DNA from: an uncultured Bacteroidota bacterium
Lineage (GTDB): Bacteria; Bacteroidota; Bacteroidia; 2-12-FULL-35-15
Assembly (NCBI GenBank): GCA_903847205.1
Contig: CAINDA010000044.1
Span: 239,969 to 303,968 of the forward strand
Direction: 5' to 3'
DNA length: 64,000 nucleotides
Positions 38,442 through 47,882 of the stretch are shown piece after piece (the first letter of the stretch is position 1; every line of letters starts with the position of its first letter). A model generated the notes under the pieces. It did not search any database, was not told where the DNA came from, and saw nothing but the letters and a program-made list of their open reading frames with translations. A program made the translations under genes and the position numbers.

Positions 38442-39638
38442 TTAATATAAAACATTTCTGTTGGCTGCAATAATATTTTTCGCAATGCCTTTCAGTGACT
38501 GCCCTGCCTGCAGCAACATATCAAACCCAGAAGGAAAAGTTTTTTGCCTTCTTCCTAGTTTTTCTTTTGTTTCCTCTTTTAAAGCTGACAGATCACCGTT
38601 GGCTGCAAAAGTTCTATATTCAAAAAAGTTTTCACCTGCTATTGGATCGGTCTTTAACAATTGCCCGGAAGCGTTATTTATATAATCGAGAGTGCCTGAT
38701 ATAACTGCTTTTTTGCTTTGACAGGTTTCAGTAACATTACATGAAATAGTTTTTGTCTTGGCCGTTTTCAGATCATTTCCAAGCGAATCTTTTTTCACAT
38801 TACCGCGTGCATCCAACACATATTGAAAGCCGTCAGGTACAACTTTTGTTTCCGTAAAGTTATTCTCTTTCACTGACTCCGGCGACACATCAATATTTTT
38901 CATATTGACAAGAATTGTATAATCATAATTCAAATTTTTGATTTCATGAGTATGGTATTTAACCCATAAAGTTTCAAGATCAGTAAGGCTTATTTTTGTA
39001 AGCTCAGCTTCAAATGCGGGCGGAAGAGTTATTCCCGAAGTATTCCGCATTTTAAAAAGGGCATAGCTTGTACCCAGATCTTTCGCGCGAAGCAAACCTT
39101 TATCTGTTTCTTTATAATTGCTGTACAGTTCTTTCACACGCATTAACTCAGCATAGGCAGTTCTTGCTTCGCTTTTGCTGTTCTTATCTAGAAGAGAAAA
39201 AGCATGAACATAAAAATATTCGGCAGCGTTTTTTTTTGCCTGTATTATTTCATCATCATAATTTACAATTGTAAATTGAGCATCCCTGTGCTGCTTTTTA
39301 ATTTGCAGCGGGAGCAATGGTTTTACAAGCTCCTGCCGGTTTTTCAATAAGGAATAAACTGCAAATATTTCATCCCAGTTATCAGGGTTTCCTTCTTTTT
39401 TCAAAAAAAGAATTCTATCTCTGTTCCTGTCATTGGCCTTTTGAAAGGATTCTTCCAAAACAGCAGCCTCTACACTATTTTGCTTTTTACTTTTCAGTTT
39501 ATGAACCGACTTTTGAATTGCAGCCTCATAATTACCGCTCTTCATAAACTTGGATGAACTTGTGCAGGAACTGATTAGTGCGGAGAGAAATAAATAGAGG
39601 TGTACATTTTTTAGAAAATTTGTCCTTAGATTTTTCAT
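38442..39638 (-). CDS. Conserved lipoprotein of unknown function
   Basis: A 398-residue lipoprotein with lipobox ALISSC (Cys25). Residues about 30-190 are helical and TPR-like (YEAAIQKSVHKLKSKKQNSVEAAVLEESFQKAND, then AAEYFYVHAFSLLDKNSKSEARTAYAELMRVKELY). A beta-rich part follows (LNYDYTILVNMKNIDVSPESV, then GNVKKDSLGNDLKTAKTKTISCNVTETCQSKKAVISGTLDY). I recognise the type as a conserved Bacteroidota envelope lipoprotein but know of no function. It is 145 bp from the helicase gene and probably separate. Confidence 0.82.
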   Translation of the reverse strand: MKNLRTNFLKNVHLYLFLSALISSCTSSSKFMKSGNYEAAIQKSVHKLKSKKQNSVEAAVLEESFQKANDRNRDRILFLKKEGNPDNWDEIFAVYSLLKNRQELVKPLLPLQIKKQHRDAQFTIVNYDDEIIQAKKNAAEYFYVHAFSLLDKNSKSEARTAYAELMRVKELYSNYKETDKGLLRAKDLGTSYALFKMRNTSGITLPPAFEAELTKISLTDLETLWVKYHTHEIKNLNYDYTILVNMKNIDVSPESVKENNFTETKVVPDGFQYVLDARGNVKKDSLGNDLKTAKTKTISCNVTETCQSKKAVISGTLDYINNASGQLLKTDPIAGENFFEYRTFAANGDLSALKEETKEKLGRRQKTFPSGFDMLLQAGQSLKGIAKNIIAANRNVLY

Positions 39639-40367
39639 ACACTTTAGATAACGAAAGGCAAAAATAATATATTTTTTATTGCTGCGCTGTTATAATTCAT
39701 TGCATCTATTATTACTTCGACAATCATAAAAAGCTCTTTTCACAAACTGTTTGAACCGCTGCAAAAATAGTTAACACATCACTCTATAATCGAAAAATTA
39801 GAATCCATTTCTTTTTCAGCAGATTAGCTTCCTCACAATAATGAAGGTTGTTTGAAGCATTTTTTAAACCAGCATCGCAATTCATAAATATATTCATATT
39901 ACTTCAACAGCGAAGCTTTTGGAAACTAAAATGAAAATTTATTTTATGGAATTAACGCAAAATATTTTTTCGCATGTTTAAGTATTCGAAAAGTAAAAAA
40001 TCATACAGCGGGCTGTAATGAAAACAAAAAAGCAGGAAAATATTTATACATCCAGATGCCTACACTTACGCAAAAATTGGTTTGCAATACAGTTGTCTAT
40101 GAATTAGCTTTGATGCAGTATATAAAATTTTATTATTCATTATTACTAATAAATAATATAATGAAAAAAATTTACTCAGCCTCCATAAAGCGTTTGTTCA
40201 AGGAATAAACCTTAATTAATACAATACCTTCACGTTTACTACCGCTCAAATTCAAAGATTTTTTTACAAAAAAACGTACAACAGCCTTTTCAATAGTCTT
40301 AAAAAGATTCGTATCCCGGTTCATTAAGTTTTTAAGTTTTTATTCATTAACCTTAAATCCTAAAAAA
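39639..40367. other. 729-bp non-coding stretch
   Basis: AT-rich divergent intergenic region between the lipoprotein gene (minus) and the secreted thioredoxin/Ig gene (plus). I see no gene, tRNA, tandem repeat or strong hairpin in it. Confidence 0.5.
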
Positions 40368-43013
40368 ATGAAAAAAATCTTACAATTAGCAGCTTTTTCA
40401 GCAATCATTTTTGATGCCGCACAAAGCAAAGGGCAGGTTGTTGCAGGGAGTACTGCTTCAGACTGGACATTAACCGATATTAACGGGGTGAGCCGCAATT
40501 TATACAGCTACCTGAATGCAGGAAAAACTGTGTTTATCGATTGTTCGGAAACGTCCTGCTATAATTGCATGATATATCATCAATCAGGTGCTTTTGACAG
40601 TATCTGGGCAAATCATGGTCCATTAGGAGAGCCGGGAGTGCATAGTAACTCAACCAATGACTGCATGGTGTTTTTTATTGAAACAAATGCCACTACCACA
40701 AGCGCTGATTTGCATGGCACAGGAACGAATACTCTCTGCGATTGGGTTACGGGAGTTCATTACCCGATCTTTGATCCTACTTTTACTACTAACCCCACAG
40801 CCGACGGCATTAACTATTTTTATAATGTTACCGTTTACCCTGCTGTTATTATGATTTGCCCAAACCGGACTATGACAGAAGTGGATGGATTTACAGCTTC
40901 TCAGTTATATAACGCAAGGGCCTCCTGCCCTTCAAGCCCTCCTATTGCTGATTTTACTGCAGTATCTTCTAGCGGCTGTACAACACCTCATTCTGTTACT
41001 TTCACTGATAACAGCTATTATGCTGTTACCTCATGGGCTTGGGATATCGACAATAACGGCACGGTTGACTATACTACACAGTCGCCTACCCATACCTATA
41101 CAACTCCCGGCATTTACACGGTAAAGCTTGTTGTCACCAATGCTAACGGGAGTAATACGATAATAAAAACAAATTATGTGAGTGCAGGGACTGTTATACC
41201 GGTTATATCTACGGCTATTACATCGGGTTCTAATGCCATTTGCAGCGGCACTTCAGTTACTTTTAGTGCAGCATCTGTAAATGGCGGGACCAGCCCTAAT
41301 TATCAGTGGTACCTGAATGGTGCAGCAATTTCAGGAGCTGTAAATCAAACCCTGACAACCTCATCAATGGCGAATAACAATGTAGTAACCTGCAAAATTA
41401 CTTCCACAGGCACATGCCCTGCATCATCTATAAGCGCCGGCATTACAATGTCTGTAACTCCCGCTGTGGTGCCGGCAGCAAATATTTCAATTACCTCCGG
41501 CACGGCAACTATTTGTTCCGGAACATCTGCTGCATTTACCGCGGCAACAAATAACAGCGGAACTAGTCCTATATTCCACTGGCAGGTAAACGGCGTAAAT
41601 GCGGGAACAAATAGTATTTCGTTCAGCCCGGCAGCTCTGGCAAATGGTGATATTGTAACCTGTGTTTTAACTTCCAATGCCATTTGCGCAAGCCCTTCAA
41701 CTGTCACAAGCAGTATTGTTACCATTACTGTAAACCCGATTGTGAGCCCCTCTGTTGCAATTGCTCTTACAGCAGGTACAAATCCAACCTGCGCAGGTGT
41801 TCCTAATACATTTACTGCATCCTCTGTTAATGGAGGATCAAGCCCGGTTTATCAATGGAAACAAAACGGAATTAATACAGTTATTGGAACAACATTTACA
41901 ACATCGTCAGTTGCAAACGGTGATATAATAACCTGCGCACTTACTTCAAATGCCGGCTGTTTGAGTTCAAATACAGCCGTTAGTTCCGGCAGTACAATTT
42001 CTCTGATTCCATTTCCTGCACCAAATGTTTCTGTTGCAATATCTTCAGGAACAAATCCCAGCTGCCACGGCTCGTCTGTAACTTTTACAGCAGCTCCGGT
42101 AAATGCAGGAACAAACCCGGGTTACCAATGGTATTTGGATGGCAACGCAGTTGCTGGTGCTCATAGCAGCACCTTTACTCCGCCATCAGTAAGTGATGGA
42201 AATGTAATTAAATGCATGGTAACTTCCAATGCTGCATGTCCCGGCACACCTATGAGCAATGCAATAACCTTAGCAGTACCAGCCGTGGCAGCAATTAATT
42301 TTATTTCTAATATTAATGTTTGCGGCGGCACTATTCCGGCGGCTATTTTTTCAAGTAATCCTTCCGGAGCTTCCTATGCATGGACTAATTCGAATGCTGC
42401 AATCGGTTTAGCACTTAATGGAACTGGAAATATTCCTTCATTTAATGCTGTTAATACTACCAGTGCACCTATTACATCAACAATTACCGTTGCACCTTCT
42501 ATGAACGGCTGCCCTGGAATACCAGCTTCATTTAACATTACTATTAACCCTACTCCTGTAATTACTCAAAATGGTTCTGTACTTACTTCAAGCCACGCTT
42601 CAACTTATCAATGGTATTTGAATGGACAGCCGCTTTCCGGCGATGTAAATCAGCAATGCACTGCATCACAAAATGGGAATTATATTGTTATTACTGATGC
42701 AGGTAACTGCCCTTCAAGCAGCTTTAATGTGAATGCTTCCGGCATTACATCATTAAGCAGCAATAGTTTCTTTACCGCTTATCCGAATCCGAATGACGGA
42801 AACTTTACTGTTTCGTTTGAGGTTCCTCAAAAAGACACATATATTTTGAATGTGGAAAATGCAATAGGAGTATTGGTTTATAAGGAAACACTCAGTGATT
42901 TTGCCGGGAAATATTCAAAACAAATGAGTCTCGGCAGTTTTGCGAAAGGTATGTACCTTGTTAGCTTAAGTAATTCAGACAATAAAATTGTGAACAAAAT
43001 TATTGTGTATTAA
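40368..43013 (+). CDS. T9SS-secreted protein: thioredoxin-like domain, PKD and Ig-like repeats, type A tail
   Basis: An 881-residue secreted protein. After a signal peptide (cut near SKGQ) residues 25-190 form a thioredoxin/peroxiredoxin-like domain (SDWTLTDINGVSRNLYSYLNAGKTVFIDCSETSCYNC) with a CYNC redox pair at 64-67 and a cis-Pro segment (VTVYPAVIMI). A PKD domain (about 195-272) follows, then about five Ig-like repeats of 85-90 aa with the core YQWYLNG and a pattern SGTNPSCxGxSVTFTAxxVNGGTSP. The last 75 residues are a type A T9SS tail (YPNPNDGNFTVSF, FAKGMYLVSL). The fusion of a redox domain to adhesin-like repeats suggests extracellular disulphide or redox activity at the surface; the enzyme activity is inferred. 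Confidence 0.87.
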   Translation: MKKILQLAAFSAIIFDAAQSKGQVVAGSTASDWTLTDINGVSRNLYSYLNAGKTVFIDCSETSCYNCMIYHQSGAFDSIWANHGPLGEPGVHSNSTNDCMVFFIETNATTTSADLHGTGTNTLCDWVTGVHYPIFDPTFTTNPTADGINYFYNVTVYPAVIMICPNRTMTEVDGFTASQLYNARASCPSSPPIADFTAVSSSGCTTPHSVTFTDNSYYAVTSWAWDIDNNGTVDYTTQSPTHTYTTPGIYTVKLVVTNANGSNTIIKTNYVSAGTVIPVISTAITSGSNAICSGTSVTFSAASVNGGTSPNYQWYLNGAAISGAVNQTLTTSSMANNNVVTCKITSTGTCPASSISAGITMSVTPAVVPAANISITSGTATICSGTSAAFTAATNNSGTSPIFHWQVNGVNAGTNSISFSPAALANGDIVTCVLTSNAICASPSTVTSSIVTITVNPIVSPSVAIALTAGTNPTCAGVPNTFTASSVNGGSSPVYQWKQNGINTVIGTTFTTSSVANGDIITCALTSNAGCLSSNTAVSSGSTISLIPFPAPNVSVAISSGTNPSCHGSSVTFTAAPVNAGTNPGYQWYLDGNAVAGAHSSTFTPPSVSDGNVIKCMVTSNAACPGTPMSNAITLAVPAVAAINFISNINVCGGTIPAAIFSSNPSGASYAWTNSNAAIGLALNGTGNIPSFNAVNTTSAPITSTITVAPSMNGCPGIPASFNITINPTPVITQNGSVLTSSHASTYQWYLNGQPLSGDVNQQCTASQNGNYIVITDAGNCPSSSFNVNASGITSLSSNSFFTAYPNPNDGNFTVSFEVPQKDTYILNVENAIGVLVYKETLSDFAGKYSKQMSLGSFAKGMYLVSLSNSDNKIVNKIIVY

Positions 43014-43103
43014 TCGTTCAAAAAAATATACAGTTAGAAGCTGCTTAAAATCTAATTAAATAATATACTCAGTATTCCTATTTTGAAGCAGCCATATTTC
43101 TCT

Positions 43104-43151
43104 ACCCGGCTCGAAGCGACAATGCATGCCGTCATTTCGAGCCGGGTTTTA
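43104..43151 (+). terminator. Terminator after the thioredoxin/Ig gene
   Basis: ACCCGGCTCGAA (43104-43115) and TTCGAGCCGGGT (43136-43147) form a perfect 12-bp stem with a 20-nt loop, then a short T-run. It lies 91 bp after the stop at 43013. Confidence 0.65.
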
Positions 43152-43363
43152 AAACTTTTATTTTATCAGTGTTAATCATAAAAATCCGCGTCATCCCTGT
43201 TCCATTGCTTTTACTGAGAAGTGCAGCAATCAATCAAGATGCAATCTCTCTTAACCTCCGCCCTAAGCGGCAGATTCATCAGCATTCATCCCTGTTCAAA
43301 AAATAAAATACCCTTTACTCCTTTTTCCTTAAATTTGTACCCTCACAAAAAAACAAAAACATC
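43152..43363. promoter_or_regulatory. Upstream region of the aldehyde dehydrogenase gene with a -7 element
   Basis: TAAATTTG at 43330-43337 is a full match to TAnnTTTG, 26 nt before the ATG at 43364; no -33 TTTG is seen at the usual distance. The rest of this stretch shows nothing else. Confidence 0.35.
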
Positions 43364-44920
43364 ATGTCAGAAACATTAACAGCAAAACATTTTGGAATCG
43401 AAACAGTTCTAAAACAATTAGGCATCAAAGAAAATAATTACGGTGCATCCACCGGGCAGAAACACATTATTGCGAAAGGAAAAAAAATCGATTCGTTTTC
43501 ACCTGTTGACGGGCTGTTGATAGGCAGTATAAATGCTGCTACTTCAGAAGACTATACCAATGTAATGAAAACCGCATCTGAAGCCTTTAAAACATGGCGT
43601 TTAATGCCTGCTCCAAAGCGCGGTGAAATTGTACGCCAGGTAGGTGACGAATTAAGAAAATATAAAGACCCATTAGGAAAACTAGTTTCTTACGAAATGG
43701 GAAAAAGCCTTCAGGAAGGCTTAGGCGAGGTGCAGGAAATGATTGACATCTGCGATTTTGCTGTAGGCTTATCACGCCAGCTGTATGGTTTAACAATGCA
43801 CAGCGAACGCCCTATGCACCGCATGTATGAACAATGGCATCCATACGGAGTGGTAGGAATTATTTCTGCATTTAATTTCCCTGTTGCCGTATGGAGCTGG
43901 AATGCTGCATTAGCATGGGTTTGCGGCGATGTGTGTATTTGGAAACCGAGTTCAAAAACTCCCCTGTGTGCAATTGCATGTCAGAATATTATTGCTGAAG
44001 TATTTAAACGTAACAATGTTCCAGAAGGAGTGAGCTGTCTGGTAATCGGCAATGAATCCGGCGATTTAATCAACAACGACAAACGCATTCCATTAGTATC
44101 ATTTACTGGTTCAACCCGTATCGGACGCCACGTATCAAAAACAGTTGCTGAACGTTTCGGCAATACAATTTTAGAATTAGGCGGCAACAATGCAATCATA
44201 GTTTCTGAACATGCCGATTTAAGCATGGTGCTTGTAGGTGCCGTATTTGGCGCAGTAGGCACAGCAGGACAGCGCTGCACCTCCACACGCAGATTAATTA
44301 TTCACGAAAGTATTTACGACAAAACAATTGGTATTTTACAAAGAGCTTATGCACAGCTCCGCATCGGAAACCCGTTGGATGCTAACAATCACGTGGGCCC
44401 GTTGATTGACCAGAATTCAGTTAAAGATTATTTGAATGCAATTGAAAAAGCAAAACAGGAAGGTGCAAAAATTATTGCTGAAGGCGGTGTATTAAAAGGC
44501 GAAGGCTATGAGAGCGGCTGTTATGTGAAACCATGCATCATTGAAGCAAAAAATGAATTCGAAATTGTACAGACAGAAACTTTTGCTCCTATACTTTATG
44601 TGATGAAATATAAAACTATTGAAGAAGCAGTTGCTATGCAGAACGGCGTTCCTCAAGGGTTATCATCATCTATCTTCACAAACAACATGCGTGAAATGGA
44701 ATTATTTCTTTCTGCAGCAGGCTCCGACTGCGGTATTGCCAATGTAAATATCGGCACATCAGGTGCTGAAATAGGCGGTGCATTCGGCGGTGAAAAAGAA
44801 ACAGGAGGAGGACGCGAATCAGGCTCTGATGCATGGAAAGCATATATGAGAAGACAGACGAATACAATTAATTACGGAACAAGTCTGCCATTGGCGCAGG
44901 GGATTAATTTTAATATATAG
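43364..44920 (+). CDS. ALDH7-type aldehyde dehydrogenase (alpha-aminoadipic semialdehyde / piperideine-6-carboxylate)
   Basis: A 518-residue NAD-dependent aldehyde dehydrogenase. Catalytic residues are visible: general base Glu271 in LELGGNN and nucleophile Cys305 in GTAGQRCTS; the cofactor region includes FNFPVAVWSWNAALAWVCGD and FTGSTRIG. The sequence from YEQWHPYGVVGIISAFNFP and the C-terminal GAEIGGAFGGEKETGGGRESGSDAWKAYMRRQTNTINYG are characteristic of the ALDH7/antiquitin group, which oxidises 2-aminoadipate 6-semialdehyde in lysine breakdown and protects against aldehydes. Cytosolic. Transcribed alone between terminators. Confidence 0.93.
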   Translation: MSETLTAKHFGIETVLKQLGIKENNYGASTGQKHIIAKGKKIDSFSPVDGLLIGSINAATSEDYTNVMKTASEAFKTWRLMPAPKRGEIVRQVGDELRKYKDPLGKLVSYEMGKSLQEGLGEVQEMIDICDFAVGLSRQLYGLTMHSERPMHRMYEQWHPYGVVGIISAFNFPVAVWSWNAALAWVCGDVCIWKPSSKTPLCAIACQNIIAEVFKRNNVPEGVSCLVIGNESGDLINNDKRIPLVSFTGSTRIGRHVSKTVAERFGNTILELGGNNAIIVSEHADLSMVLVGAVFGAVGTAGQRCTSTRRLIIHESIYDKTIGILQRAYAQLRIGNPLDANNHVGPLIDQNSVKDYLNAIEKAKQEGAKIIAEGGVLKGEGYESGCYVKPCIIEAKNEFEIVQTETFAPILYVMKYKTIEEAVAMQNGVPQGLSSSIFTNNMREMELFLSAAGSDCGIANVNIGTSGAEIGGAFGGEKETGGGRESGSDAWKAYMRRQTNTINYGTSLPLAQGINFNI

Positions 44921-44940
44921 TACAAATTATTTCATTCATC

Positions 44941-44975
44941 AAAAGCGCAGCAATACTAATTGCTGCGCTTTTTTT
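44941..44975. terminator. Bidirectional terminator
   Basis: AAAAGCGCAGCAAT (44941-44954) pairs perfectly with ATTGCTGCGCTTTT (44959-44972), 4-nt loop, flanked by A and T runs. It separates the convergent ALDH and nuclease genes. Confidence 0.88.
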
Positions 44976-45777
44976 ATTTCTCCCATTTGCTGATATCAAT
45001 ATGCGATTCTAAATAATCTTCGAGAGAATCTGGCAACGCAGGAAAAAAATCAATGCCCGTTAAATGCTCAACAGAATCAACACTTACAGCGAAATCAAAA
45101 ACAGACTGTTTGCTGCCTTCATTGGGCATCACAAAAGCAATTGCTTTATATTCCGGAAGTTTATAATCTAAAATTACTTTATAATAATATCGCGGAACAG
45201 CAACTTTATCAACACCAATAACAGGCAGGCTGTCTTCCAGTACACCGGCGGCCACAACATAAATCTCTTCATTTTCTTTTGCCCAGCCGCGCACATCAGT
45301 TTCTAATCTTTTCCAGATACCGCGGTTAAAGCCCGGTTTCTGCGGACTCATATTACTCATTAAAAATGATTCGCTCATTGTCTGCTCGCTCCAGCCCATG
45401 TCGCCTGCAGGACAGAGATGCCCTCGGTCGTAACCGGACTTTTTATAATCATCCGGCGAAGCAGAACCTGTGATAACATCTTTATCTGCCCTAAAGTTAT
45501 TTGTCCGCTCTTCACCATTGTTATTGCACATTTCAGCCGTTAAACGGTAAGCAACCCATTTGGCCTGTTCATAAGGTTCGCTGTAGCAGAGGATAAATGC
45601 AGTGTGTTTTACCAATTCATCTGATTCGGAATGAGCAGGCAGATAATCGAATGAGGGATTTTCCTGTGCGCTCAAATGTGCTGTTTTCACAGTACTTTTT
45701 AATGATGATTCTTTTACTGAAGGAAACAGCCCAAACCAGAAAAGAAATAAAGAAGGAAATACTATTTTTAAAAACAT
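44974..45777 (-). CDS. Secreted DNA/RNA non-specific endonuclease (NucA family)
   Basis: A 267-residue exported nuclease. An N-terminal hydrophobic signal (IVFPSLFLFWFGLFPS) is followed by the beta-beta-alpha-metal nuclease domain. Catalytic motif DRGHLCPAGD (His120) and the metal-binding Asn in FNRGIWKRLE (Asn151) are both present, with the usual SNMSPQKPGFN segment between. The family cleaves single- and double-stranded DNA and RNA with Mg. Expected place: periplasm or outside the cell, where it may supply nutrients or degrade extracellular DNA. No immunity-like partner gene is adjacent, which fits a scavenging nuclease better than a toxin. Confidence 0.92.
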   Translation of the reverse strand: MFLKIVFPSLFLFWFGLFPSVKESSLKSTVKTAHLSAQENPSFDYLPAHSESDELVKHTAFILCYSEPYEQAKWVAYRLTAEMCNNNGEERTNNFRADKDVITGSASPDDYKKSGYDRGHLCPAGDMGWSEQTMSESFLMSNMSPQKPGFNRGIWKRLETDVRGWAKENEEIYVVAAGVLEDSLPVIGVDKVAVPRYYYKVILDYKLPEYKAIAFVMPNEGSKQSVFDFAVSVDSVEHLTGIDFFPALPDSLEDYLESHIDISKWEK

Positions 45778-46050
45778 TTATGAATTTGTTTATGCACGCA
45801 TCAATTACACAGCTTCGAGACCTCATCTCATATCATGTCATTCCGAACCTAACATTTTCTGTAAGAGAGAAATCTTATTTTAGTCAAATGAAATTTCATT
45901 TTCTAACACTCATATCATCTTATGAAAAATTGAATTCAACTGAACATCTAAATTGATAGAATCCTTTTCGCAGCAATTCTCCCCATCTTCAAATTCATTG
46001 AAAGCAATTGAGTAAAATTCGGCATAATATCTTTATAATCCCACAGTAAT
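45778..46050. other. Non-coding stretch left of the 21-bp array
   Basis: AT-rich DNA with no credible gene or hairpin; the frame that overlaps the nuclease gene here is an antisense shadow. Confidence 0.5.
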
Positions 46051-46406
46051 TGACATTAACAATGCTTTAATATCACTCAGATGCAATTTAATATCTTGCC
46101 GCATCATCTTAATTATCCGACAAATAAAATTAATGTCTCGTAAATACAATTTAATATCAGGTTAATGCTATTTAATATACCGTACTGATAAAATAATATC
46201 TCGTAAATGAATTTTAATATCTGGTAAATGCATTTTAATATCTGGTAAAAGCATTTTAATCTCTTGCAAAATAATTTAATGTCTGGTAAAAACAATTTAA
46301 TATCCGGTACAAATTATTTAATGTCTTGTAAATTCATTTTAATCTCTGGTAAACTCAATTTAATATCTCGTAATCACTAAATATTATGTGGTAAACACTA
46401 GTTAAT
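46051..46406. repeat. 21-bp tandem array, about 17 copies
   Basis: Unit: ATCTGGTAAATGCA followed by TTTTAAT. Seventeen units run from 46051 to 46406; all are 21 bp except one of 20 bp (46261-46280). The ends of the unit (ATCTSG at the left, TTTAAT at the right) are conserved while the middle 4-5 bases vary freely, with the best copies at 46198-46260 and decayed units at both edges. Because every unit varies only in its middle and no longer spacer exists, this is not CRISPR. Units of 21 bp repeat AT-rich tracts every two helical turns, so the array may be bent DNA or a row of protein sites. It ends 295 bp before the small Fn3-like gene at 46702. Confidence 0.88.
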
Positions 46407-46701
46407 GTATCTTAAATAAATCTCCATCTTTTATGACGCATATTTATTAATAGCAGACGAAGTTTCAATCTTTAAACTTCCTGTTTCTATTAACCATAAA
46501 ATGTGCGGCATATCTTTTGTTATTATTTCTATTGAAAATGAAACACCTTCATTTGAGTAATAAATAAAGGCATACTGCGTTTTTATATAAAAACAATCTG
46601 ATGAAACAAATTTATTTTTGAATTCTATCTATTAAAATGTTAAACAGCATGCCTGACTATTGCAATGTTATGCAAAACCATGTATGCACAAATAAAACAT
46701 T
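46407..46701. other. Leader/promoter region of the second small Fn3-like gene
   Basis: 295 bp of AT-rich DNA between the 21-bp array and the ATG at 46702. I see no reading frame and no clear consensus promoter. Confidence 0.4.
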
Positions 46702-47316
46702 ATGAAAACAAAAATAAATTTGGGATGGCGTGCAGCACGCATACCAAAAAAAATTCAGAATGCCCGCATTTATGCGAGTAATTTAGAGGATCATCCGAAT
46801 GATTTTCCAGACTGTAACGTCACCCCTTTCCTACTCAGAGAGGCTGCATCAAATTTAGAGACCTGGTATGCCATTGCTAAAAAGAAACGTTCAATGGATA
46901 TTGCTAAAATGCATGATGCCGAAGATGTATTAAAAGCGCTTGTTGTTAAGCTCAGTCATTATGCTGAAGATTTACCCAACAACTCACCTGAATTGGCTGC
47001 CATGCTGGGTTTTAAGGCAAAAGGCAAAGGGGGAAATAAAAAAGCCCGCTTTACTGCTAAACATGGCAAGTATCGGGGCTGTATAAGTCTGCGGTCGCCG
47101 GCAGTAAAAAAGGCATGTTATCACTGGGAAGTTTTTCAAGGTATTGAAGCACCTGGCAGCAGCACTGATAAATGGACCTGTTTAGGATTCAGCACAACTT
47201 CCTATTATAATGCTTCTGACTTAATAAGAGACAAAAGATATTGGTTCAGAGTGAGGTCGATTGTTGGACAGAAGGCTGGGGTTTGGAGTGCACCTATTTG
47301 TATTATTGTGATGTAA
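46702..47316 (+). CDS. Small helical-bundle + fibronectin-III-like protein (paralogue of 24063-24689)
   Basis: A 204-residue protein without signal peptide. Residues 10-110 are helical (IPKKIQNARIYASNLEDHPNDFP, LREAASNLETWYAIAKKK, KMHDAEDVLKALVVKLSHYAEDLP). Residues 125-204 form an Fn3-like beta domain ending YWFRVRSIVGQKAGVWSAPICI. It aligns along its whole length with the 24063 product, sharing NDFP, the HD(A/K)E helix, HYxEDLP, YWFR and VGQ at matching places. It is more basic (KAKGKGGNKKARFTAKHGK), which could suit nucleic-acid contact, but this is inference. It too follows a tandem array. Confidence 0.85.
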   Translation: MKTKINLGWRAARIPKKIQNARIYASNLEDHPNDFPDCNVTPFLLREAASNLETWYAIAKKKRSMDIAKMHDAEDVLKALVVKLSHYAEDLPNNSPELAAMLGFKAKGKGGNKKARFTAKHGKYRGCISLRSPAVKKACYHWEVFQGIEAPGSSTDKWTCLGFSTTSYYNASDLIRDKRYWFRVRSIVGQKAGVWSAPICIIVM

Positions 47317-47396
47317 TATGCTCCACATTTAAAATTGCAATTGCCCATATTGACAAAGGAAATAATTAACCCCGATACAAAGTCTTCATGACTTAT

Positions 47397-47765
47397 CGAT
47401 TGTCCCCAAGGGACTGCAATGGAGTAGAAATAATAAATAAATTCAGAGCCTCACAATTTATCAATTATCCCATAACTACAAAATATCAATAGAAATAAAC
47501 GAAGAAATTATCTTCCAACAAAAAGGCATTGAGATTTGTTGATACTCCCGCAAAGACAGGATATCGGTAGAAATAATAAATCAATTCAAGAGCTTCACAA
47601 TTTATCAATTGTCCCATAGGGACATAATACCGGTAGAAATAATAAATAAATTCAAGAGCTCCCCAATTTATAGATTGTCCCGGAGGGACGGAATACCGGT
47701 AGAAATAATATCACCAAAATTGTTAAGTCCGGTATGGGACGAAATATCAAATCAATTCTGCCATA
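47397..47765. repeat. Cluster of about six degenerate 66-bp units with GTCCC/GGGAC hairpins
   Basis: Hairpin cores occur near 47401 (TGTCCCCAAGGGAC), 47467 (decayed), 47543 (decayed), 47609 (GTCCCATAGGGAC), 47676 (GTCCCGGAGGGAC) and 47726 (GTCCGGTATGGGAC), spaced 66, 76, 66, 67 and 50 bp. Each is followed by ATA(C/T)CGGTAGAAATAATAAA and an AATTTAT(C/A) segment. I recognise this form (hairpin then GGTAGAAA) as a dispersed intergenic repeat common in Bacteroidota genomes. It fills the gap between the small Fn3-like gene and the methylase gene. Confidence 0.8.
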
Positions 47766-47882
47766 TTTCCCTATGTAGAAATTTCCAACTTTAATTTTTC
47801 CATTTTGCTGAACGTTAAAAATGCTACTAATTGTATGTAGACTTTCGTGTTTTTAAAGCTTTTCTTTGTGAAAAAATATTTT

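Noticed and set aside
41345..41725. A 126-codon minus-strand frame inside the thioredoxin/Ig gene
   Set aside because: Antisense of Ig-repeat codons in a strongly supported gene.
45597..45956. A 119-codon plus-strand frame overlapping the nuclease gene start
   Set aside because: Half of it is antisense to a well-supported nuclease gene and the rest is low-complexity AT-rich DNA.
46113..46295. A 60-codon minus-strand frame with 7-residue repeats
   Set aside because: Product of the 21-bp array being a multiple of three; interrupted outside the array and without homologue-like features.
46051..46406. CRISPR array
   Set aside because: Units are 21 bp, variation is 4-5 bases in the middle of each unit, and there are no 25-40 bp unique spacers or cas genes.
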